DNA from: Ephydatia muelleri
Lineage: Eukaryota; Porifera; Demospongiae; Spongillida; Spongillidae
Reading direction: 5' to 3'
DNA length: 64,000 bases
Assembly: GCA_013339895.1 (NCBI GenBank)
Contig: JABACO010000010.1
Location: 6,612,430-6,676,429, forward strand
Shown one piece after another: positions 1 through 17,773 of the stretch. Under the pieces are notes generated by a model, which did not search any database, had not been told where the DNA came from, and worked only from the letters and a program-made list of their open reading frames with translations. The position numbers were made by a program, and so were the translations under genes. How positions within the stretch are numbered: the stretch's first letter is position 1; every line of letters begins with the position of its first letter.

Positions 1-64
1 CCCATGGCAGACGTGGTATGGGTTGCAGCTTGAGCGGGTAATTTTTGATGCCTGTTTTTTTCGT

Positions 65-295
65 CTACTGTAATTCCGTCAGCTGTATGCAAATACGTGG
101 CGCCCGATGACCACATTGCGTGCATACATAACGAAAACCTACCGTACTTCTTGCGAGCAGTGGAAACAGGATCAACAACCTCCGCCATACTTCCGAAGGG
201 GGAGTATCCTCAGCGGTGGGGAACGTGACTACCATGTGACGTAAATCAACGGCTTCGGGTTTTCCCGTAGGTGTGTACAGTACAAGGCGGTACAC
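65..295 (-). other. Unassigned open frame, possible gene end
   Basis: An open frame of about 76 codons with ordinary amino-acid composition (it contains VTFPTAEDTPPSEVWRRLL and a CTQCGHR knuckle) ends at a stop near 65. I recognise no family. It could be the last exon of a minus-strand gene whose earlier exons I cannot place, or chance. No ATG or clear acceptor fixes its 5' side; the frame simply continues above 295. Low confidence that it is coding. Confidence 0.2.
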
Positions 296-299
296 TGTA

Positions 300-1056
300 T
301 CTCGAGCTCTGGATTTAAAAGGTGTGCAAGGTATGGTCTAGGTATTGGAGTCCTATTACTTAAGCTAATATGTATTCTGAAACTAGAAATACGACTAATG
401 AATAATGGGCTATTCCATTACAAAATCATTACGTATCCACCAGTGCAACTAACCTATTAACACTAAACGCACACACACTACGAGATATTGAACCTCCAGG
501 ACAGATAACACATAATTAAACAGCTCGTCTTACATCACCTCCCTACACCCCCCCCCCCCCCCCCCCCCCCCCCCGCCCCCCCCTGCCCCCCTTCGGACAT
601 CACTTTCGTACCACACACTCGAGGACACACCGCCATCCAAGGTGTGTGATTTTAAAAATGGAATTGCAAATATTATTTACGCCCGGAAGAATTATCGGTC
701 ATGAAAGAAGAACTTGTTGGCTTACTGCTCACGTGAATAGCTGTATGGAAGTGCACCCTGCCTGCCTTCTTGCATGTGTATGTTAGTGTCGTTAAACTTT
801 ATGTCGTACATGTATGTATCCATATATGATGTGTGGTGCATCTTATGACATTCACGCATGTGTTGTGTCGTGAGCCAACAGACAAACTTCATAAAGCCTG
901 CTTTAAATTTAGTATGTCAAACATTGCGTGGTATTATAATTTCATCCAGTGACATAACCATTGGATATGTAAAGGCCACATTGCTGCATGTAATGTGCAC
1001 ATAGAGATAAATGACGTACGGTCTTCACAACCTGCAGCGGCCCAGCCAACACAAGT
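300..1056. other. Gene-free stretch upstream of the USP gene
   Basis: No coding exon is visible. It holds a C homopolymer (548-591) and AT-rich sequence. The promoter of the USP gene must lie here if 1057 is the true start, but I see no convincing TATA box or initiator. Confidence 0.4.
548..591. repeat. Poly-C tract
   Basis: An uninterrupted run of 27 C followed by C-rich sequence broken by single G and T. It could form an i-motif with a G-quadruplex on the other strand, and its length is likely uncertain in the assembly. Confidence 0.9.
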
Positions 1057-7319
<6,263 letters not shown>

Positions 7320-7484
7320 TGTGCACCTGGAAATTAGTAGAATGTCTTTCAGAACTATTTTTCGATGTTTTTTTTCTTTTTTATCACATAAGTGTACACA
7401 AAGATTACAAGTAACTTTTTTGATACCACATATGAGAAAGGGAAACACCCATGATGATCGAGGCAACTCTGCAGATTTTTTTTA

Positions 7485-7490
7485 AATAAA
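7485..7490 (+). promoter_or_regulatory. Polyadenylation signal of the USP gene
   Basis: AATAAA lies about 165 bases after the stop codon at 7317-7319 in an AT-rich 3' flank; a second overlapping copy follows at once. A plausible cleavage signal for the USP transcript. Confidence 0.5.
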
Positions 7491-7499
7491 TAAATTAGA

Positions 7500-7797
7500 T
7501 TGTGCTTAACTATAACCCTCTAGATTATTAAACTGTGTGGTATTAATAATAATTATTGTCACACGTAGTTATTGTCTAATTAATTCATTGGTTGTGTTAC
7601 AAAAATCAGTGTGATCTGTACCTACTGCTGTAATTGCATCGATCGCAAACGTGGTAGACCAATGAAAGTTGCTGTGTCAAGCAGCCCAGAACACACAGGG
7701 GCAGGTTCTGCGGAACGAATATCAGCAGATGGTGCCCATTTGTTTGCTACCAATTCCTTGCACGTAGCACTGCCCATATCTTCAGTGTGTTAAAATG
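7500..7797. other. Intergenic stretch
   Basis: AT-rich sequence between the convergent USP gene and the dynein/LINE remnant. No exon or RNA gene seen. Confidence 0.4.
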
Positions 7798-7799
7798 CA

Positions 7800-7965
7800 A
7801 AGAACTTTTAATAATAAAAGAATTTGTTGTTTGCAGTTATTTATTGGATTAATACATTTTAAATACAAACTTTATGGTGCTAAATTGTCTTTGATGGGTA
7901 TGCATCTACCCAGAATGGCTCTTGAAATGGCTCGGATGAGGGTGAAGTTTAGCCACCACCAGCCT
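7800..7965 (-). mobile_element. 3' tail of an RLE-type non-LTR retrotransposon
   Basis: On the minus strand, just beyond the last dynein codons, one frame reads [19 protein letters not shown], matching LNFTLVRAVARALLARCAP at the end of the LINE at 33.0-35.6 kb. The DNA also matches (the words GGGTGAAGTT, GGCTC and an AT-rich tail in the same order). About 110 bases of coding end plus an AT-rich 3' UTR remain, so this is a heavily 5'-truncated insertion. It sits where the dynein reading ends, at about 7950-7965. Confidence 0.7.
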
Positions 7966-9497
7966 CTCCTGACTCTTGACCACCTGCTGACGGCTGCTGT
8001 AGATGGTCTTGAGCTCACAGAAAACACACTGAAAGTGGCGCTGCAGTCTCGTGTCGATGGTGAAGCTACCGGCGGTGGGGTTCATGCAAGCCACGTACTG
8101 CACATTGTGGATCTCCTTGAGAGTCAGCTTCTGCCGGTCGTACCAGTGCTGGTAGTCAAGGTGCTGTCTAATTAGAGTGTGGGGTTGCATGGTGCTGTAC
8201 GCGTCCACGGCCGGCATGTTTATGTCGTCGAGGAAGTAGATGAGCTTCTTGGTCCCCGGGGGACCGTAGTTGGGCCCGGCCTTCTTCTCCAGGGGTTTCT
8301 CTATGATCTGCTGGAGCATGAGCGAAGTGGTGTAGCTGTTGAAAGGGATGGTCGTGACCAGAGTATCCTCTCCTAGCTTGGAGAACTTGTCGTTGATCAT
8401 GATGGTCTTGCCGCAGCCGGCTCCACCCACCAGCATGACGGTTGGCCACGAGGAGGTCCAGGCAGTAGTGGAGGCACGTCGTCTCTGCTGTGTGCACAAT
8501 CCCCGACTGCAGGGGCCAGCTCAAACTTGGGTATCTTCTCGCTCCAGGGCAGCCACTTCTTGGTCTTGTGGTCCAGAAAGTAGTCAAACACTGTGCCCTG
8601 AGATGGGAACTTCAACTGCTTGAATTCCGTCACCCACCATTTTGAAAACTCCACATGATAGTCGACCAGCTAGAGTACGAAGGGAGTGGGGTGGGATGGA
8701 GTGGGGTGGGGGGGGGTATACACAGAGTTTGGTTTTAGGTCACTGCACATTAGATGAAATCACGACTAACACTGTTGCCTACAGCTCACACAAATGCCAC
8801 TCACCTGGTCTTGAAATGTGGACCCTCCAAAAGCCCAGATGGCAGCAAATACAAAGTACAGTGCATAGATCTCTTTGGTTGTATCTGGAGGTACATTCTG
8901 TGGGGTGAGAATAGCCTCCAGTAGGTAGCAGAGGGTCTGGATCATGGACACCTCTTGGATGAGAGTGATCTTCTTGAAGCAGCCGGAACACATGGCGTCC
9001 AGCAGGATTGGGATGTAGTGGTCAAACAGGATTGACAGGTTGGCCGGCCTTCTTTGACTGCACCTCGCGTTTTTCAATCCAACTCTGCACGTATCTGTGA
9101 GTAGATCAAATGTTACCATAGTAACTACCTGCAGAAGACTTACGCACAGTTCAAACGGCTCATGCCAATCTTGAAACTTTACACCTTTAATTCAAAATGT
9201 ACACATACGTGTGCATATACGTATATGCAGTTAATCCGTTAAAATGGGGGATCATTGCAGCAAAAAGTTTTTTTTCTTTCAAGATTTCAAATTGCATGAT
9301 ATCCTGGAAGTCCTTTACACACAACAATTCTTATGGACAGAGAATTGGACTATCTGTTACGGAGTTGTAAGGCACTGAACTTTAATTAGGCATACATTTC
9401 AACACAAGCATTAAGTTTGTACTGAAATTTATAAGTGCAGTAAGGTCTCTTTTGCGGCAATGGTCCCGTGTAATAAGATGTGCAATACTGTATATTT

Positions 9498-9703
9498 TAA
9501 CTCTTTCACGGGCAACAGATAATATTGTGCCGCAGTTGCTATACTAAAGCCACTCTGTTTATTTAAACAGTTAACATGTATAGTCAACAATACATTGATC
9601 AGTTGTTTCCTGGTCATATTAGTGTAAGTTGTTGTAACACGGCAATGCTTATTTCGCACTACATGCGTACCGCAATAATTGGCTTTGCCCGCGAAAGAGT
9701 AAA
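9498..9703. mobile_element. Short interspersed TIR repeat, copy 1
   Basis: Ends are near-inverted repeats: ACTCTTTCACGGGCAA at the left and TTGCCCGCGAAAGAGT at the right. The interior (CTAAAGCCACTCTGTTTAT, AGTTGTTTCCTGG, GCAATAATTGGCTT) recurs at 16.72-16.88 kb. A MITE-like non-autonomous element in a dynein intron. Confidence 0.65.
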
Positions 9704-11072
9704 CAGTTCATGTTCTAAATATCCATTACTTGCATAATCCATGTCATGGATACATGTTTTTTTTGTTTTGTTGGCATATTACCAATGTACAAACAAACTT
9801 ACAGTGACCATCCAAGATCAGCTGGGTTGACAAAGCAGGAATCCTGCCCGGGAAACAGTGGCGGGAGTGGCAGCCTTGAGGTGGCCTATCTCAAACATGA
9901 GCCTCATGGAAGGTGTCAGTGGCACTCGCTCATTGCTGGCCAAGGTGAGGACCTGCAAAAAGGAGGAGGAGTAGTAAGGGGGTGACAATAAAGCAAGATA
10001 TGGCACCATTTGAAGGTGCCTTGTACCTTGCTATCGTCCATGACTGTGTTGAGAGATTCTATCCACATGGGGTCAATGTCTCCATCCAGCAACTATCCAC
10101 TTCGGACTGTCATTAGTCATGTTGGCCAAGTCTCGCATGATTGTCGAGAAGAGGCCTGGGAACCCGTGTGAAAATTGTCACATGCTATGCAGACTGAGTA
10201 TTCTCTTCCTCTCCTTCCCCAAAACCAAGAATCACAATCCCAAGTACATGCCCACATTTAAAATCACTTTGTGACACACCAAGTGTGCACTTAAGAAACA
10301 TACATTTACGTAATGGACTTGCAAAAACATCAGCATTAATTCAATTTTTGTGGTAACAATTAACATCAAAACTGTACAAAATGTTGTAAATGTAAAAATG
10401 GGTAAATAATTTACATTTCTGACAGTACCCATTGCCCATGTACATTACATGTGCTTCTGTACATGGGCAGTTTAATCTGATGCTTATCTAATGGTGAATG
10501 CTGCGAGAAATTAGCAATAGATGTAGGAACAAATAAATTTTGTCCACACTAGGTTATCACTGCATGTGTACCTTGGTACATCAAAAGTGTTTTCTTATCG
10601 TACAACCGTTATTTCAAGGCCTCAAACCAAATGTGAGAACAAAACAAAACATAGACTGTATGGTTTTGGTGGTCTTAATATCATCTTGAAATAATCCATT
10701 AGAAAAAATAATGTGTATACATGTACACTATACATGCAAGTCTCTATATAACATATGCACACATGCACGTACATTTGAGTGCGTGCACCATAGGACATAC
10801 CATCCTTCCATTCTTGAGTGGCACAATTGATGATACCAAAAAGCTCTCATCATTAGTCACAGCTTTCGGGTTCAAATCCTGCCAAATCGGTTTCCCTTAT
10901 TCAAGGAGCACAGGATCTTGGACTTCCCTGTAACTGCGTTGCCAATGACAAAGATGGAGTGTCTGATGTTCCTCAGCTCCTCCAGCTGTACCACCTTCAG
11001 AGTGAACCCTTCCTCCGGCTGCAGACCTAGGTCCTGGGCACACATGGGAAAAGTTCTATATCACACAGACAC

Positions 11073-11075
<3 letters not shown>

Positions 11076-11140
<65 letters not shown>

Positions 11141-11260
11141 TACACACACATACACACACATGCACACACACACATACACACACATACACACACACATACA
11201 CACACATACACGCATACACACATACACACACACACACATACACACACATACATACATACA
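11076..11260. repeat. (CA)n microsatellite, interrupted
   Basis: CA repeat broken by regular TACACACA units, inside a dynein intron. Open frames of His/Thr or Cys/Val across it are artefacts. Confidence 0.95.
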
Positions 11261-12138
11261 CCTGCAGCCACACATCCCATGAATTAAGCATACACACATT
11301 CCAAACACAAAGCAAGCACTCTATTGCAATTACAGCTATACATCCGCACCTGTGTAGAGTGGGTAGTATGTTTGCCTTGGTACAAAATTACAAAATGTTC
11401 TCATAAGTACTAGTTATGGTAGATGGACCCAATAGTTTGATCAGCAAGCAACACACTACCAATTATACACATTCTGTCATCTAAGCCAGCCCCTATCTCC
11501 AACATTCCTGATGGTAACAGAGCAGAGAGAGCAAGACTCACAATGACAGCCTTTTCACTTCCGCTTCAAAGTCCATATCCCTCTTTCTCGACACATCCAG
11601 TGCAGGGAACAAGTCTCCAATGAGCCGCATGAAGATGGGAACATCATCTGTCACTATCTTGGGAGTGTTGAAATCTCTCAGTGCTCTCATCAGCACCTAC
11701 ATGTAACAAAAAGGGTATTAAAATCAGGCACAGGTATTCTTAAACTCACCTGGTCCTCAGGCCTTTCCCTGTCCCCTCTCTTCAGACTCCCAGCCACGAC
11801 CAGGACAGACTTGATGGCCCTCAGGCCCCAGTCGTAGTGGTCCTGCTTGGAGAGGAGGTCCTTGCACAGGGTGTAGAGAGTGAGGAACTTGCGGGCCAGG
11901 ATGCGGGCATCGATGAAGCCCTCAGCCACCAACATGATCTCAGCAATCAGTTCAAAATCTGGCACAACCATGGCACATGGTCTGAAATGTTGTGTCAAGT
12001 GTGCAAACAGCTTGTAATGTATATATATTGATACAAGCAAGTATAATGAATGTACATATGCATGCAGGAATGTATGTAGTACAAATATGCTGCTGGTGCT
12101 GGACACATGCACTATTTCCATAATACAATCAAATCAAT

Positions 12139-12160
12139 GTCGTGTGTGTGTGTGTATGTA

Positions 12161-12206
<46 letters not shown>
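12139..12206. repeat. (TG)n microsatellite
   Basis: TG repeat with a few TATG and TTTG interruptions in a dynein intron. Confidence 0.9.
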
Positions 12207-12208
<2 letters not shown>

Positions 12209-13432
12209 ATTGAGTGTAGTGAAATCTTAGGAGATGAACAAACAGATGCCAGGAGAGTGCCATTGATTTGAATTACTGGGAACTTGTGCTGCAAATTTTG
12301 GAGGATTTTGGCAGATTCTAACGGCCACCATTGAGGTCATCAGAACAATACCCTCACCTTCACTTGCACATTCCCCTCACATTCACCCTTACCTGAACAA
12401 AGCCTTGAGGTTCTCGGGCAGTTCCGTTCTCCTGGCATACCCCGGGTTCATGGTGATGAACAGACCCACACAGGGCAGCAGTTTGATCTCACTGCCCTCC
12501 AAAAAAAAACATCTTCTTCTTGGTCTTGATGGCATCTTGGATGCTCTTCACCTGCACAGCTACCACAGACAGCACCTCCACAGATATCCTGTTGAACTCA
12601 TCAAAACATCCCCATGCTCCAGTCTGCGCAAGGCCTTTGTAAATGTTACCAATAGACTGGAAGGGAAGGGGAGGAGAAGGGAGGAGATGGGAGGGAAGAC
12701 AATGTACTTTATACGTACAGTATCTAGAGTATTGTCTATCAAATGCCACTGTCAGGCAGTACTCTGTGCCTGGTACACAGCACATGATCAAGCTACTTGC
12801 CAAGCCAATGGCAACAAACAAATGATTTCACTTTAACACTAGAGCGACTACAGATTTATGACAATGGCACTTGCGCAACATGTATACCTCACAGTGTTCT
12901 AAGTACACGGGGGGAGGGGAGCAAGGGGGGAGGGTGAGGAAGGGAGGAAGAGGGGGGGAGGCTACCTTGTAGTCCATCTGCTCGGAGCAGTTGAACACGT
13001 ACAACATCACACCTAGGGCCTTGCCCAGGTCCTTTGTGGTCTCAGTCTTCCCTGTTCCGGCAGGGCCAGCTGGTGCCCCACTCACAATGAGGTGGAGTGA
13101 CTGTGTGAGGGTGATGTAGCACCTGGGGGAGCGTCTGGGAAGTGGCAGGGAAGTGGGCACAGATGTACATCAGCGTTATTGTAACAGAGAAACACTGAGG
13201 TACATGTATAGTGAAAGAATAGTTTCTAAACATTCATGATTGCACACGTAATCAGGGCTGAGAGAAAGTTGTCAAAGGCAAATGCAGTATATTCCCACAA
13301 TGACAGTGACACTGTCCTGTCAGTTGATAACTGCACATGCAACAGATGACATACTGTACATTGTCAGGACCCGTAGTAGTGGATCTCGTGTATGAAGGAT
13401 TGTAAATGGTAGGTGGTGTATATGGCACTGTA

Positions 13433-13540
13433 CACACACACACACATGTATGTGTGTGTGTGTGTATGTGTGTGTATGTGTGTGTGTATGTGCGTGTGTG
13501 AATGTGTGTATGTGTATGTGTGAATGTGTGTGTGTGTGGT
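13433..13540. repeat. CA/TG microsatellite with a strand switch
   Basis: A short CA run (13433-13445) passes into a TG run (13450-13540), forming a small inverted repeat within dynein-intron sequence. Confidence 0.85.
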
Positions 13541-13848
13541 ACATCATTATGTGTGCATATGCACACATGGATATGTGAGCCAGTCATGTCATACTCATAC
13601 ACTCGTGTGCAGCACAGTGTGAATGAGTTCACAATTGCCTTAGTACAGCAAGCACCCAAACACACCACCAAACACACTCCACACAGCACAGAAACCATGC
13701 CACACACTCACACCACACACACATACATATTATTATCTATGTACACCACACCACACATGCCACACCCCCACACACAGCTAGGTCCATCAGTCTCATTATG
13801 AACATATCCTGGCATGCAGTGAGGAGTCAGAGGATGAGGTGGTGTGGG

Positions 13849-13972
13849 TGGAGGGAGGGAGGGAGGGAGGGAGGGAGGGAGGGATGGAGGGAGGGAGAGA
13901 GGGAGGGAGTGTGTGGTGTGTGGTGTGTGTGTGGTGTGTGGTGTGTGTGTGGTGTGTGGTGTGTGTGTATGT
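13849..13972. repeat. (GGGA)n tract followed by GTGTG minisatellite
   Basis: A run of GGGA units (13849-13905) leads into three copies of a roughly 21-base GTGTGTGGTGTGTG unit (13910-13970). Purine-rich simple sequence; no coding sense. Confidence 0.9.
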
Positions 13973-14803
13973 ATGCATTGTGCCATGAATTGTGCCATGA
14001 GTTGTGCCATGAGTTGGAAACAACACATTCTGTAAAAATGGTGTTTGATCCACTACGTGTTGTGCTAAGATGATTTTAATCACATTTTAAGATGCATGTA
14101 TATTGTATTTTTAATTATTTTCTATGGATCATAAAACCAAGCAATATTTATCACCTCTATGGATGATTTATATGACAATTTTTGTCAGCTACACCTATGA
14201 AGTAATAAAACAACCAACACAATAGTGTGTGCCCCCACCACCCCACCCTCCCCCCCCCTTTCCTCCTTCCATAGAAACCCACAGGCATATGCACGCGAGT
14301 ATACATGTGAATAACAGTCACACACTACCAGTAAAATAATAAAAGGTCATGATTTATCAGCACACCTGCTTCTTGTAGTAATCCTTCAGCGCATTCTCGT
14401 ACCCTTCCTCCAGCCTCGCAAACACGAGGTTCACCTCCGTCGTACACCAGATCTGGGTCCCCGCCAGGGCCACCTGGGCGGGGGGGCTTGAATAACCACT
14501 GTTCCCTGGGCATCTCCTCGTAGGTCACCATGGCCTCCACAAACTCCCTGCGGATGGTCTCCTGCATGTTCTCGAGGAGCAGGCTGAGCCAGCTCTCCAC
14601 CTGTCCGCGGGGGCGGTAGGTCTATATCGATTCACCCTCCTACATGTGTATTAACGAAATATTTAATCGCGCGAATGGTGCGTGTGAGCAGGAATTGAGG
14701 TAAGCGATCAAAAGACGTGAATGGATGGATCTCAGATTCTTTTCCTCAGAAAACAGACAGCTATAGTGCTAAATAAACCGAGAAACATACATGAGTCGTT
14801 TAT

Positions 14804-14923
14804 TAGTCTCGTACCCAGACCCACATCGCAGCTGCGGATGGATTACATCACCGCTACGCTACTACTCGCGTAGCGGTGATGTAATCCATCCGTAGCTGCG
14901 ATGTGGGTCTGGGTACAAGACTA
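14804..14923. repeat. Fold-back hairpin, 56-bp arms
   Basis: Two nearly perfect inverted arms (14804-14859 and 14868-14923) separated by 8 bases. Each outer end reads TAGTCT(C/T)GTACCCAGACC. Similar GTCTCGTACCCAGAC words occur near 27349, and GTACCCAGACC near 47646, so this looks like a dispersed hairpin element. It lies in the intron between dynein exons. Confidence 0.85.
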
Positions 14924-15159
14924 GTCGTTTATGGTACATGGCCACGTGCACTCTTCGGTCACAAATTCACAAAAGCTTTGCGTCACGAATTTAATTGCTG
15001 AGCAGTAGGAACCATAGCATTGGGAAGAATGAAGAGTTTTCTCGTCGCTATCCATGCAGGCTCTAGTAATCCGGATATCGCGTGACGTAAATGTATTGGA
15101 TATCATTGTGAATTTCATGCTAAATAAACGCAAAAGCAAAAAAGTGTCTGGGACGAAGC

Positions 15160-15335
15160 CCCAGACCCCTCTGGGGGAGCTATCAGCGCTCCCCCAGACC
15201 CCCTTGCTGTCACGGGTAGGGGCACGCCCCTCCCCCCAGTTGTGAATGCATTTATTAGACCCCCCTTTCTCAAAATCAGTTGTGAATATATTTATTAGAC
15301 CCCCCCTTTCTCAAAATCCTGGATCCGCCCCTGCT
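15160..15335. mobile_element. Transposon fragment ending in GGATCCGCCCCTG
   Basis: The right end, CTGGATCCGCCCCTG, abuts the end of dynein exon 15334-15491 exactly where a splice donor would be expected. Inside is a near-tandem pair of GTTGTGAATxxATTTATTAGACCCCCC units and a GC-rich inverted segment at 15160-15235. CAGGGGCGGATCCAG termini are known from DNA transposons and MITEs of several animals. I see no matching left terminus. Confidence 0.55.
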
Positions 15336-15785
15336 GTCCCACGCACATGAGCTGGGATGACAGGGTCACGTACTCCCCTTCCTTGCTGTACATTCCCGCT
15401 GCCTCCTTGGTCGGCTGGCCCGCCTCCTCTTCCTTGAACTTCAGTTTGGCCATGCTGTCGAAGAGCTTGGCGGCGCCAAGTGCCTTGCCACCTGCGGCAG
15501 GGGAAAAGCAAGCGATGTCCGAGGTTTTTAGCATAAATGGAAGCGAATGGAAGCACAGCACAGTGACCACTTGTACCGACAATTAATACAGTCTGTGAAA
15601 GCTAAATTTGTACAGTGGGGCATAAATGCTGCATCATCTTTTGCGTGTGCTTGACAATACAATCCCATGCATTTGTTGAGATTGATATCTGCATTAACTG
15701 ATTAATGCATTTCTGCGTCAAAGATTTGCTTACCATTACCAAAGAATTCTTCCAGACCAGCTAAAGTAGAGTTGTCCAATATCAG

Positions 15786-16470
15786 CTAAATGAGGCAACA
15801 GAGGAATATTCTAAGGTAGCAGGAAGGAGGGTTTCAACTATATGAACTGAAACCGTGAACATGAATAATGCCTAATTGTATAATGTTTCAAAGACTTTAG
15901 TTGACAAAAAATATTTTGGCGTTAATCAGTTAACAATATTTGGTGTAGTCAAGCGATTTGTCTGTCCCAATGCACACATCATATCCCGCATACTAGAGTT
16001 GGATGCACTATAACTGTCTGTCTGAACAGACAAGATGTCTCTTTAAATTTCTTTCAAGTTGAAAAATATATTATCGAAGTGCACAAAACTAGCATAACAG
16101 TTTCCCTAGCCCCAGGCTAAGTGCTTTGTAATATGTTTCATTAAATAACAACAATATAGAAGATGCCAACAAACCGAACATTTACCGCCATGCAGGATTT
16201 ATTCATTCTACTTCTTTGCTGCATAACTGTACAGTACAGTGTCTTAGCTACAGGAGTTGGTAATAGTTTAAATCATAAGTTTTATTTTTTAAAAATTAAT
16301 TCTGTACCTATGGTGTGGAACTCATGACGGGCTAACATTTTGTGACTTACCTCTTGAAACTGTGGATGTGTGTGCAATGTTGCAGAACGTGACCTTGTTT
16401 ATCTTGAAGCAAATTTATATGTCGTAGAAATGAATGCCTTGTTAGCACTGGTACATGGCTACCATTTTAA
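15786..16470. other. Gene-free stretch beyond the dynein remnant
   Basis: AT-rich sequence with no exon I can assign to the 5' part of a dynein heavy chain (tail or N-terminal linker). If the remnant continued it would be here. Confidence 0.4.
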
Positions 16471-16477
16471 ATGAGCA

Positions 16478-17495
16478 TTGAATTGCTTGTTGTGTGTGCC
16501 TCTGCATAGATGTTCCTCTGCATTGCTTGTTTTGTATACCTCCCTATTGCTAGTCGTGCATTGCTTGTGTGTGCCTGTACGTTGCTTGTTGTGTGTGCCT
16601 CTAAAATAATTTTGATCCACACAGTCACATAATATGAGCAAAGAATTCGAAATGGATTGGTAGCTTAGAAAACCAGGTGGTTGTCTGTTTTGTATATTAA
16701 CTCGGAGCAATATGCAATGCAATGCCACAGGTGCAATACTAAAGCCACTCTGTTTATCTAAACCGTCAACACTTTTGTACATGTCAAAAGTTGTTTCCTG
16801 GAAGTTGTTTGTTTTCCTACAACGAGGAAATGCACTACATGTGTACAGCAATAATTGGCTTCGCCTGCGGAAGAGTTAACTACCACTGCAGCTGCTAATG
16901 CTAGCCTATCATCTACCAAGTTAAACAACTTGGTTAGGGGTGCAGCTCGACATTCAGAAACCTACTACACTCCGGGCCATCTGTCAGCAGCAGTACTGTG
17001 ATGGTTGCTGCACGTTGAAGAAAGAAACTTTACACACCTCCTTGTTCTGTATTTCTCATGTGTGCCACATAGCACCCAATTGTCATGCATTGAACTTTAT
17101 TTAATTTGTATGCAAATTTGGGGTGTGCAGAGCCATACAAGCTCTGGCACATACAAAAAGCAATGCAAAGGCACACACAACAAGCAATGCCTATAAAGAG
17201 GCACGCACAACTCTAGCAATCGGAGGCACACGTTACTAGCACTCGGACTATAATCAGAGGCACACACAATTAGCATGTGTACACACAACTGTCAATGCAC
17301 AGACACACAACTAGAAATCAGTGGCACGCACAACAAGCAATGCAGAGGCACACACAACTAGAAATCAGAGGCACACATAACAAGCAATGCAGAGGCACAC
17401 ACAACTAGAAATCAGAGGCACTCATAGCAAGCAATGCAGAGGCACACACAACTAGAAATCAGAGGCACACATAACAAGCAATGCCTAACTATTGA
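16478..17495. repeat. Fold-back array of 24-bp repeats, element 1
   Basis: Units of the form TGTGTGCCTCTGCATTGCT lie in one orientation at 16478-16600 and in the other at 17150-17495, around a unique centre that carries MITE copy 2. Outside the array the word TGTGCAATGTTGC(A/T)GAA occurs at both ends in direct orientation (about 16370 and 17512). The same unit builds element 2 at 20.5-21.7 kb. Open frames across it are repeat artefacts. Confidence 0.75.
16720..16880. mobile_element. Short interspersed TIR repeat, copy 2
   Basis: Shares CTAAAGCCACTCTGTTTAT, GTTGTTTCCTGG and CAATAATTGGCTT with copy 1 at 9.5-9.7 kb in the same order and strand. The right end is GCCTGCGGAAGAGTTAAC, a diverged form of the copy 1 terminus; the left terminus is not preserved. 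Confidence 0.6.
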
Positions 17496-17617
17496 GGCAA
17501 CTCAGTGGATACGTGTGCAATGTTGCTGAATGTGATGGATGACCTTGTTTATCTACCGCGACATGGTTATTGCACACAGACGGCGTATTTAATCAAAAGC
17601 GTAGGAACGTAAACAGG

Positions 17618-17620
<3 letters not shown>

Positions 17621-17651
<31 letters not shown>
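17621..17651. repeat. Poly-G tract
   Basis: 31 consecutive G. A strong G-quadruplex candidate, and a likely point of assembly uncertainty. Confidence 0.95.
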
Positions 17652-17654
<3 letters not shown>

Positions 17655-17773
17655 AAAGGGTGTGTCTAATATAAATTCAGCATACTTTATACACATAATG
17701 CCCAAGATTTCATCGTACAGCTACGCGCTCACCAGCTACATCCATCCATCCACTAATTGCCCGAATATAGAGG

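Larger units (their letters stand above)
7945..15785 (-). pseudogene. Axonemal dynein heavy chain remnant (linker end to AAA3)
   Basis: Recognisable exons on the minus strand: 15734-15785, 15334-15491 (KLFDSMAKLKF, MYSKEGEYV), 14365-14600 ([26 protein letters not shown]), 12966-13122 (AAA1 Walker [20 protein letters not shown]), 12393-12656 ([17 protein letters not shown]), 11750-11981 ([14 protein letters not shown]), about 11543-11697, 10801-11033 (AAA2 loop GNAVTGKS), 10027-10155, 9803-9952 ([17 protein letters not shown]), 8805-9094 and about 7945-8669 (AAA3 [34 protein letters not shown]). The best family match is the outer-arm DNAH9/11/17 group. Nearly every exon carries an indel: C7 for C6 near 14490, T9 for T8 near 12505, a GGCC gain near 9050, and others near 8530, 8440, 9835, 10090 and 10880. 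The roughly 95 residues expected between the linker and AAA1 are missing, and both gene ends are absent. A decayed fragment; some homopolymer changes could be assembly errors. Confidence 0.85.

Noticed and set aside
13798-14073. Gly/Arg-rich and Cys-rich frames
   Set aside because: Produced by the GGGA and GTGTG simple repeats.
16478-17495. CRISPR-like array
   Set aside because: The 24-bp units are near-contiguous, occur in both orientations, and the genome is an animal's; there are no unique spacers.
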